This document shows positions 1 to 5,267 of a DNA stretch of 7,726 bases, in pieces; the first letter of the stretch is position 1, and every line of letters begins with the position of its first letter. The notes under the pieces were generated by a model. It ran no database searches. It worked only from the letters and a program-made list of their open reading frames with translations, and was not told the DNA's origin. This DNA is from Lysobacterales bacterium CG02_land_8_20_14_3_00_62_12 (GTDB taxonomy: Bacteria > Pseudomonadota > Gammaproteobacteria > Xanthomonadales > Ahniellaceae), in contig PEUI01000017.1 in NCBI GenBank assembly GCA_002785585.1, positions 1-7,726 of the forward strand. Reading direction: 5' to 3'. Made by a program: the position numbers and the translations under genes.

Positions 1-1017
1 GGCGAGCGCCCAAGCGCCGGGAAAATGCAAGTCGTTGACCCAGGCTTGGCCCGGTGTGCCGACGACCGTCTTGGCTGTGATATGCGGTAGTGGTTGGCCA
101 GTCCCGCCCCCTGGTGGTGTCGCAAAACTGACTGGCTCCGGTTCCGAGGCATAGAGCACATTCGGATCGGCAGCGAGCGCGGCCAGGGCGTTTTGCAGAT
201 TTGCCGTAGCCGGATAGGTCACGATCACATAGCGCTCCAGCTTGGCCCTGGCGTCGACCGGATTGGCCTCCAGCCAAACGGCGAAGTCCCCGGTCGCGCG
301 TTGTTGCAGCAAGTAAAACGCCCGAATCGGATCCTCGGCGGTAAATCCGGGGCTGATAACCCCCAAATATCCCGAGCTGAAATTGACCGGTTCCACCAGC
401 ATTTGTGGCGTCGGCGCAGTCGGTCCGGCTGCCAGCAAGACCAGCAGCGCTTTGTCTGTGGATTGCGCCGATGCGGTGGTGCTGCCCAGCAAGGCAGCCA
501 GCAACAGCACCACGCGGCGGCGAGCGCTGCCAAATCGCCATGCGGCCAGCAAGATCAACGACACCAGCAGGATTTTCGCTCCGGTGCCGAAAGTGGGAAT
601 GGCTTGTGTTTGGGGCCCTTGAGTAACCGTCAATGGCGCATTGGCTACCAAGGTTGTTTGCTGAAAGTCGAATGATAGATCGATAATCCAGATTCGTATC
701 AGGTAGTCCCCCGGTGCCAATGCACCAATGGCAAAGGGATTGGTAGCGATGGGCAGATTGCAAAACCCATCAAAAGCGATGATTCCTGGCGCAATGACAT
801 CGACGATGCCAGGTGAGTACTCGATGCGCATCGGCGGAATGCCCGCAACGCCACCGCCTATAAATGCGTGGCAGACTCCTCTGCGAACCGACACCGTGAT
901 CGGCTGTGCTGAATTGGGTGCCACCGGCACAAACGTCGGTGGATCGACAAAGGCCTGCGCAGTGGGCAGAGCGAGCACCAACAGCAAGGCAACGATCCAA
1001 AGCACGAACGTCTTCAT
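1..1017 (-). CDS. Subtilisin-like (S8) serine protease with N-terminal IPTL-CTERM-like module, 3' end beyond left edge
   Basis: Translation from ATG 1017 to the window edge gives 339 residues with no stop. Order of parts: signal peptide (about 1-22, ending TAQA); a small, probably beta-rich secreted domain (23-135) with conserved Cys49 and Cys86; an IPTF motif at 140-143 followed by a hydrophobic segment (147-162) and RRR (166-168), resembling an IPTL-CTERM anchor; a second hydrophobic stretch (169-184) ending TASA before Gln185, like another signal peptide; an I9-type propeptide (about 257-295, with LERYVIVTYPA and ADPNVLYA); and WVNDLHFPGAWALA at the edge, typical of the start of a subtilase domain. 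The catalytic Asp, His and Ser lie outside the window, so protease identity rests on propeptide and domain-start similarity. The start has a good Shine-Dalgarno (AGGAG, 7-base spacer). This is the last and only full-length-looking unit of a four-copy tandem array. An IPTL-type signal inside a protein rather than at its C-terminus is unusual. Confidence 0.75.
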   Translation of the reverse strand, partial: MKTFVLWIVALLLVLALPTAQAFVDPPTFVPVAPNSAQPITVSVRRGVCHAFIGGGVAGIPPMRIEYSPGIVDVIAPGIIAFDGFCNLPIATNPFAIGALAPGDYLIRIWIIDLSFDFQQTTLVANAPLTVTQGPQTQAIPTFGTGAKILLVSLILLAAWRFGSARRRVVLLLAALLGSTTASAQSTDKALLVLLAAGPTAPTPQMLVEPVNFSSGYLGVISPGFTAEDPIRAFYLLQQRATGDFAVWLEANPVDARAKLERYVIVTYPATANLQNALAALAADPNVLYASEPEPVSFATPPGGGTGQPLPHITAKTVVGTPGQAWVNDLHFPGAWALA

Positions 1018-1083
1018 AACCCATCTCCTGAGTTGTGCATCAACGAAACGATCCGCCATGCGCCCACCCCACACGTTCTCGGC

Positions 1084-1129
1084 AGGATACCGGGTCACGC
1101 ATACCGCTAACACCTGACAGTTCTGACAG
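1084..1129 (-). promoter_or_regulatory. Predicted promoter of unit 1 with lux-box-like dyad
   Basis: The dyad reads CTGTCAGAACTGTCAG on the coding strand (1114-1129), with the CTG-N10-CAG frame typical of LuxR-family sites. A -10-like TATCCT (1084-1089) lies 32 bp from the dyad centre, which would put the dyad near -42.5. The arrangement is conserved in all four units. This copy of the dyad is less symmetrical than the others. Confidence 0.5.
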
Positions 1130-1194
1130 CTTGCGCATCCTCGCCCGATGTGCGGGCGACTCTGCGCAGCGTGACCGAACAGCGCAATCACCGG

Positions 1195-1944
1195 CTAGCC
1201 GACGCCGAAATCGGCCGCCCGCCGCGACAACAAAAAAACGGCATGGGTCGGATTCTCCGCCACCAAGCCTGGAGTCAGCACACCGAGATAGCCTGCACTG
1301 AATTCTCTTGGAGCTACCAACTGAATCGGCAAAGGCGCATTGGGTGATGTGGACAACAACAGCAGCAACGATTTTTCCTCGGATTGCGCCGATGCTGTCG
1401 CACTGACCGGCAAGGCCAGCACCAACAAGATCGAACGATGCCGACTGCGAAGAGATTGCAGACTCACCAGCAACATCAGCACAACAACCATGACAACAGC
1501 GCCGGTGCCAAGAGTTGGAATAGATTGCGCTATCGGCCCTTGCGTAACGGTCAAGGGAGCAGAGGCAACTTGCGTTGTTTCTAGGTAGTTGAGCGAGCTA
1601 TTGATTATCCAGATGCGCACCAGGTAGTCCCCGGGCGCCAGTGCACCGATAGGGAAGCTGTTTGTTTCTATTGGGTTAACGCAGAAGCCATCAAAAGCTA
1701 TAGTTCCCGGTGCGATGACATCGACCACGCCGGAGCTGCGCTCGATGCGCATTGGTGGCGCACCAACTTCGGGAATAGGAAATCCATGACAGCCACCTGT
1801 GCGAACCGACACCGTAATCGGCTGCGCTGAATTGGGAGCCACGGGCACAAACGTGGGTGGATCGACAAAGGCTTGCGCTGTGGGCGCAGCGAGTGCCAAC
1901 AGCAAGGCAAACATCCAAGGGCAGCGCGCTGCAAACGTCTTCAT
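1195..1944 (-). CDS. Truncated paralogue of the protease N-terminal module (array unit 2)
   Basis: This 249-residue ORF starts at ATG 1944, behind AGGAG with an 8-base spacer; two further in-frame Met codons upstream lack this support. It has a signal peptide (1-25, ending TAQA), the secreted two-cysteine domain (Cys52, Cys88), an IPTL motif (142-145), a hydrophobic segment, a basic RSRHR stretch and a second hydrophobic segment ending ATASA. Similarity to unit 1 runs about eight residues past the point where unit 3 stops, then a TAG follows at DFGVG. The propeptide and protease domain are absent. It is the most divergent unit, especially in the IPTL transmembrane segment. If made, it would be a secreted, membrane-anchored small protein. 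It could be functional, a silent donor for recombination with unit 1, or a relic; the intact frame and good ribosome site favour expression, but its -10 element is poor. Confidence 0.65.
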   Translation of the reverse strand: MKTFAARCPWMFALLLALAAPTAQAFVDPPTFVPVAPNSAQPITVSVRTGGCHGFPIPEVGAPPMRIERSSGVVDVIAPGTIAFDGFCVNPIETNSFPIGALAPGDYLVRIWIINSSLNYLETTQVASAPLTVTQGPIAQSIPTLGTGAVVMVVVLMLLVSLQSLRSRHRSILLVLALPVSATASAQSEEKSLLLLLSTSPNAPLPIQLVAPREFSAGYLGVLTPGLVAENPTHAVFLLSRRAADFGVG

Positions 1945-2011
1945 GTTCAATGCTCCTGAGTGCTTCATCAACGAATTGATCTGCTATACGTCGGCCCCGC
2001 ATATCCGCAGC

Positions 2012-2057
2012 GGGGTAACCAGTCACGCACGCTAGCAACAGCTGTCAGATCTGAGAG
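2012..2057 (-). promoter_or_regulatory. Predicted promoter region of unit 2 with lux-box-like dyad
   Basis: The dyad reads CTCTCAGATCTGACAG on the coding strand (2042-2057), one mismatch from a perfect palindrome. The hexamer at the conserved position (2012-2017) is TACCCC, a poor -10, so this promoter may be weak or dead. Spacing from dyad to hexamer and to the start codon matches the other units. Confidence 0.4.
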
Positions 2058-2081
2058 CTTGCGCGCCCTGACCCAATGTGC

Positions 2082-2804
2082 TCACTGCAGCAAATAAAAC
2101 GCGCGAATTGGATCCTCGGCGGTGAATCCGGAGCTGAGCGCGCTCAGGTATCCCGAACTGAAACTCACCGGTTCTACAAGCATCACCGGTGTCGGCGCAT
2201 TCGGTCCGGCTGCCAACAAGACCAGCAGTGCTTTTTCTGCGGACTGGGCCGAGGCGGTGGCACTGCCCAGCAAGGCAGCTACCAAGAGCAGCGCGCGACG
2301 GCGGGCCAGGTAAAATCGCCAGGCAGCGAAGAAAATCGTCAAGCTCAACAAGATTTTCGCGCCGCCTCCCAAGCTGGGAATCGCCTGTGGCAGCGGGCCT
2401 TGCGTTACGGTTAAAGGCGAAGTTGCCACTAACGTAGTTTGTAGAAAGTTGAAGCTAGCGTCGATTATCCAGATGCGTACCTGATAGTCGCCACTAGGCA
2501 ATGCATTGACCGCAAAGGTGGCAGTAGCGATGGGCCAGATGCAAAACCCATCAAACGCAATGACTCCCGGTGTGATGATGTCGACTATCCCGGGTGAGTG
2601 CTCGATTCGAAGCGTGGGCTCCCCTGGTCCAGGAGCGATAAATCCGTGACAGACTCCTCTGCGAACCGAAACCGTGATGGGCTGCGCTGAGTTAGGCGCC
2701 ACCGGCACAAAGGTAGGCGGATCGACAAAGGCCTGCGCTGCGGGAACCGCCAGCGCCAACAGCAAGGCAACCATCGAAAGGCAGCGAACGATGAAGGTCT
2801 GCAT
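2082..2804 (-). CDS. Truncated paralogue of the protease N-terminal module (array unit 3)
   Basis: This 240-residue ORF starts at ATG 2804, which aligns with the starts of the other units; the frame is open upstream to 2909, but that part is the repeated promoter region. It contains a signal peptide (1-25), the two-cysteine domain (Cys52, Cys88), IPSL (142-145), a hydrophobic segment, ARRR (167-170), a second hydrophobic segment ending ATASA, and then the mature N-terminal stretch up to FYLLQ. There it ends with TGA exactly where unit 1 continues QRATGD into the propeptide. The ribosome site that is AAGGAG in unit 4 reads AAGCAG here, so initiation is probably weaker. From the IPTL segment onward it closely resembles unit 4, whereas unit 1 shares the GGGVAGIPP stretch with unit 4 but not with unit 3, a mosaic pattern. 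Confidence 0.6.
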   Translation of the reverse strand: MQTFIVRCLSMVALLLALAVPAAQAFVDPPTFVPVAPNSAQPITVSVRRGVCHGFIAPGPGEPTLRIEHSPGIVDIITPGVIAFDGFCIWPIATATFAVNALPSGDYQVRIWIIDASFNFLQTTLVATSPLTVTQGPLPQAIPSLGGGAKILLSLTIFFAAWRFYLARRRALLLVAALLGSATASAQSAEKALLVLLAAGPNAPTPVMLVEPVSFSSGYLSALSSGFTAEDPIRAFYLLQ

Positions 2805-2872
2805 AGGGATGCTGCTTGAAGTGCTGCAACAACGAAATGATCTGCTTTTTCCCCGTCGCGCACGACCTTGGC

Positions 2873-2918
2873 AGCGTAACCAGTCGTCCACGTTAACCCT
2901 ACCTGTCAAATCTGACAG
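2873..2918 (-). promoter_or_regulatory. Predicted promoter of unit 3 with lux-box-like dyad
   Basis: The dyad reads CTGTCAGATTTGACAG on the coding strand (2903-2918) with a nearly perfect inverted repeat. A TACGCT hexamer (2873-2878) sits at the conserved 32-bp distance from its centre. The TAG that ends the read-through frame of unit 4 lies just beside the dyad. Confidence 0.5.
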
Positions 2919-3000
2919 CTTGCGCGATTTGACCCAAAGTATTGGCGGCGGTGCGGGGAGGCCATTCCTGGCCCCACAACGGGCGGGAAGGCTGGCCGCA

Positions 3001-3641
3001 GATCGGTGCCACCAGCATCATCGGTGTCGGCGCATTCGGCCCGTCCGCCCACAAGACCAGCAGCTCTTTTTCTGCGGACTGGGCCGAGGCCGTCGCGCTG
3101 CCCAGCAAAGCGGCGAGCCAGCAAACCGCACGCAAGTGCGCACTACCCAATCGCCAGGCGGCGAAGAAAATCGTCAAACCCAACAGGATTTTCGCGCCGG
3201 TACCCAAGCTGGGAATGACCTGTGGCAGCGGGCCTTGCGTGACGCTCAAGGGGGCATTTGCCACCAACGTGGTTTCTTGAAAACCGAATGACAGATCGAT
3301 AATCCAGACGCGCACCTGATAGTCGCCTGCGGGTAATGCGCCAATTTCGAACGGCTGGGTGATGATGGGCAGATTGCAAAATCCATCAAAGGCGATGATG
3401 CCCGGCGAAATCACATCGACGATGCCAGGGAGCGCTCGATTCGTATCGGCGGAATGCCAGCCACGCCGCCGCCAATAAATCCGTGGCAGATACCCGTTGT
3501 CACCGACACCGTGATCGGCTGCGCTGAATTGGGTGCCACCGGCACAAACGTGGGTGGATCGACAAAGGCCTGCGCGTTGGGCACCGCGAGCGCCAACAGC
3601 CAGGCAATGATCGAAACACAGCGCGCTGCATAAGGCTTCAT
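3001..3641 (-). pseudogene. Frameshifted, truncated array unit 4
   Basis: The reading frame opens at ATG 3641 behind AAGGAG with a signal peptide ending NAQA and the same secreted domain. It shifts after RIER because one base is missing near 3429-3430: units 1 and 3 read ccaggtgag or cgggtgag where this copy reads ccagggag. The original frame stops at 3411 after 76 residues. The family sequence resumes in another frame at PGIVDV and runs through IPSLGTGA and the two hydrophobic segments to LVAPI at 3001. Homology to the other units ends there, and the frame reads on through unrelated sequence and the dyad of unit 3 to a TAG at 2899. It is therefore broken twice, by a frameshift and by early 3' truncation. 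A sequencing error is possible for the single-base deletion but would not explain the truncation. Confidence 0.7.
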
Positions 3642-3711
3642 ACCGAATGCTCCTTAAAGTGCTGCAACCACGAAATGATCGGCTTTTACGCCCGCGCCGC
3701 ACAACCTTGGC

Positions 3712-3757
3712 AGCATAACCGGTCGCCCACGCTATCCAACCCTGTCGGATCTGACAG
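3712..3757 (-). promoter_or_regulatory. Predicted promoter of unit 4 with lux-box-like dyad
   Basis: The dyad reads CTGTCAGATCCGACAG on the coding strand (3742-3757), with TATGCT (3712-3717) at the same 32-bp distance from its centre. This is the outermost promoter of the array. With no convincing terminator seen between units, it could also contribute transcription to the downstream copies. Confidence 0.5.
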
Positions 3758-3821
3758 CTTGCGCGCCCTTGCCCAATGTGCTTGTGACGCTGCGCAGCGG
3801 CTATTCCTGACCGCACAGGAA

Positions 3822-3949
3822 GTAGCCCGGAAAGCGCAGCGGGAAAGCTCTTCAATAGCGGAGCTGGTCATCCGGGAGGTTTCCGTAGCAATCCGCTGCG
3901 GTCTCACGTTGTTGAATCCCCGGATTCCGCTGCGCTTCATCCGGGCTAC
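3822..3949. repeat. Inverted pair of GTAG-type REP-like elements
   Basis: The right element (3919-3949, read on the minus strand) begins GTAG followed by CCCGGAT and ends ATCCGGG, giving a 7-bp stem around a GAAGCGCAGCGG-like core. The left element (3822-3848, plus strand) begins GTAGCCCGGA and shares the AAGCGCAGCGG core, but its second stem arm has decayed. Two convergent REPs separated by about 70 bp form a BIME-like unit. GTAG-headed REPs are typical of RAYT-associated families, including those of Stenotrophomonas and Pseudomonas. No RAYT transposase gene is in the window. The pair borders the array exactly where its upstream similarity ends. Confidence 0.65.
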
Positions 3950-3961
3950 GCTCGCTGCGTC

Positions 3962-4108
3962 ACCATCACTGACCGCCAACCACCCACACGTTTCCACGAA
4001 GAGCCACCATTTGCGCTGGCGTTTGGCGGCAAGGTGCTGGCGTTTGCCGAGATCACCGCCGCTCAAGTGAATATCGATGGCGGTGTGCTGCACGATCAAC
4101 GGATGTGA
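3962..4108 (+). pseudogene. Possible C-terminal remnant of an unidentified plus-strand gene
   Basis: A plus-strand frame ending at TGA 4106-4108 translates to a protein-like tail that includes RFHEEPPFALAFGGKVLAF and NIDGGVLHDQRM, with codon use like that of nearby genes. Upstream it runs directly into the REP element with no plausible start codon, so if it was a gene only about 48 codons survive. I do not recognise the family. It may also be chance; the minus-strand frames here are less protein-like. Confidence 0.25.
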
Positions 4109-4241
4109 ACCAGCGCCGCCGCCGATCAGATCAAGCGGCGACTGCGCCCCGTTATCCTGGCGCCCGCGCGCCCCCGGGTTGCGTTGGGGCGGATGGGTGG
4201 CGCCGGGGCGGATTGGATCCAGCGATGATCGGTGGCCAGGA
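4109..4241. other. Non-coding stretch downstream of the cytochrome gene
   Basis: No credible gene is visible. The DNA is very GC-rich, with two GGCGCC sites and runs of C and G that could pair, but no T-tract follows, so I do not call an intrinsic terminator for the cytochrome gene. Confidence 0.4.
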
Positions 4242-4628
4242 TTACTCGGCTTTGGCGGCCATGTAGTCGACCGCTGCCGTGATCTCTTCATCCTTCAACG
4301 ACATGCCGGTGCCGCGCGGTGGCATCACCCCTTTCTGCCCGGTAAAGCCTTGCAGGGCATGCTGATAGAGCAGCTCCTTGCCTTGCGCCAGGCGCGGCGC
4401 CCAATCGGCTTTGTCACCCAGCTTGGGCGCGCCGGCCACGCCAGCGGCGTGGCACAACGAGCAGGTGGTTTTGTAAGTACGTTCGCCGGGGAGGGGCGCC
4501 GCCGCATCCGGTGCCGGCGCTGCCGCGTCAGCCACTGGCGCGGTCGTACTCGGTGGCGCGGTGCCTTGGCCACAGGCAGCAATCAGCAGGGTCAGCGCTA
4601 GCGCGCTCAGCAATGGAAACATTTTCAT
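4242..4628 (-). CDS. Monohaem cytochrome c lipoprotein, cytochrome c5-like
   Basis: The 128-residue product is a predicted class I c-type cytochrome carrying electrons in the periplasm while tethered by lipid. A signal peptide ends in the lipobox LIAAC (Cys19). A Pro/Ala-rich linker (about 22-48) precedes the haem-binding CSLCH (56-60). Met102 in VMPPRG is the likely distal ligand, and GAPKLGDKADWAPR and EEITAAVDYM match the cytochrome c5 type. The extra cysteine pair found in many c5 proteins after MPP is absent. I chose ATG 4628 because AAGGA lies 8 bases upstream; the upstream in-frame ATG at 4676 overlaps the predicted -10. The gene stands alone with its own promoter bearing an FNR-type site, suggesting induction at low oxygen. 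The terminal oxidase or reductase partner is not visible. Confidence 0.88.
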   Translation of the reverse strand: MKMFPLLSALALTLLIAACGQGTAPPSTTAPVADAAAPAPDAAAPLPGERTYKTTCSLCHAAGVAGAPKLGDKADWAPRLAQGKELLYQHALQGFTGQKGVMPPRGTGMSLKDEEITAAVDYMAAKAE

Positions 4629-4674
4629 CGTCGGGATCCTTGATGGGTGGATTGGCTGGTAATTGTTGTGGCGC

Positions 4675-4716
4675 ATTCTAGCTTTGTCGCTGAAGTGGCG
4701 GTTTGATACAGGTCAA
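4675..4716 (-). promoter_or_regulatory. FNR/Anr-type promoter of the cytochrome c gene
   Basis: The minus strand carries TTGACCTGTATCAA (4703-4716), one base from the FNR consensus TTGAT-N4-ATCAA. A -10-like TAGAAT lies at 4675-4680. With a start about 6-7 bases beyond it, the site centre falls near -41.5, the class II activation position of FNR/CRP proteins. The 5' leader would be about 40 bases. Confidence 0.7.
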
Positions 4717-5267
4717 GCGCTGCGATTCGGCCACATGAGTGCCCAAAATGGCGCCGGAAAAATTTGCCGAATCGTTGTGCTGGGGGTGGGTTGGGGTGAC
4801 CGGCCGTCGCCGTTAAAAACCGCTGCGGTCACCGCCAACCTATGCGCACCGATGCGTGGTGAGAGATATAGGTTCAGTTGATCGCCGCGAAAGCCCCACA
4901 AGTCGAATGCCGGTTTGATGTTCAGGTCATAGCAGCCGTCGACCGCGCTGGCGATGAAGCGCGCTTGCTCGACCAAGGCGACGATTTCCGGTCCGACCTC
5001 GATGGCGGCGATGGAGCGATCAGCGTTGAAGCGCTCGATGGTGGAATCGCTGCGGTAATTCGACAACAGGCGATCCAGGCGTTGCAGTTCGGTATCCACT
5101 TCGCGCTGCAAGGCTTGCCGGTCGCCGGGCGCGGTCCGCCAATAGACGATGTGATCGCTGGTGCCCTGGGCGCGACCGTCAAGGCTTTCCAGTGGCGGTA
5201 CCCGCTGGCAGGCGGCGAGCAGGAATGCTGCCACCAGCCAGGCTAAGGCGCGGCCCGGCCGGATCAC
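4713..5267 (-). pseudogene. Truncated ApbE-like (FAD:protein FMN transferase) lipoprotein
   Basis: The frame starts at GTG 5267, overlapping the bioC stop as GTGA, and encodes 184 residues. A signal peptide ends in FLLAACQ (lipobox Cys20). The N-terminal half of ApbE is recognisable: GTSDHIVYW, LDRLLSNYRSDSTIERFN and YDLNIKPAFDLWGFRGDQ. ApbE proteins are usually about 320-350 residues and attach FMN covalently to threonine of exported flavoproteins. The central D-GGIAKGYA-type segment and the C-terminal metal-binding region are missing. After WGFRGDQ only IGAHRLAV looks family-like, then the sequence becomes unrelated and stops inside the FNR-type site of the cytochrome gene. It should have no transferase activity. 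I saw no continuation of the family in the other frames nearby, so a deletion is more likely than a single frameshift. Confidence 0.72.
4795..4833. other. Inverted repeat downstream of the ApbE-like homology
   Basis: An 8-bp perfect inverted repeat (ggtgaccg and cggtcacc) flanks 23 bases containing a T5 run on the minus strand. It lies just after recognisable ApbE sequence ends. It could form a hairpin that ends the biotin operon transcript, or mark the deletion joint. No T-tract follows the stem, so terminator status is unproven. Confidence 0.25.

Larger units (their letters stand above)
1..3821 (-). repeat. Head-to-tail array of four diverged promoter-plus-N-terminal-domain units
   Basis: Four directly repeated units lie in the same orientation with starts at 3641, 2804, 1944 and 1017, spaced 837, 860 and 927 bp. 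Each carries about 150-190 bp of similar upstream DNA, then the coding module. The upstream similarity of unit 4 runs to about 3821, directly at a REP element. The three upstream units lose similarity to unit 1 at different coding positions: unit 4 at LVAPI, unit 3 at FYLLQ, unit 2 about eight residues later. Copies are clearly diverged but alignable by eye over most of their length. Confidence 0.85.

Noticed and set aside
2674..3291. Plus-strand 205-codon frame, and similar plus-strand frames at 94-675 and 2076-2414
   Set aside because: They recur because the array units recur; they are antisense to the signal-peptide-bearing minus frames and have no ribosome site or recognisable motif.
1..3821. 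CRISPR or short tandem repeat array
   Set aside because: The repeats are gene-sized, diverged and coding, with no short identical repeats separated by unique spacers.
4109..4241. Intrinsic terminator after the cytochrome gene
   Set aside because: GC-rich pairing is possible but no T-tract follows on the minus strand.
3686..4291. Minus-strand 201-codon frame across the REP region and into the cytochrome 3' end
   Set aside because: It crosses the REP pair and the unit 4 promoter and shows no domain; low-complexity basic composition fits a chance frame.
4629..4676. Earlier start for the cytochrome c gene
   Set aside because: The ATG at 4676 overlaps the predicted -10 and would put 16 polar residues before a canonical lipoprotein signal peptide; 4628 has a good ribosome site.
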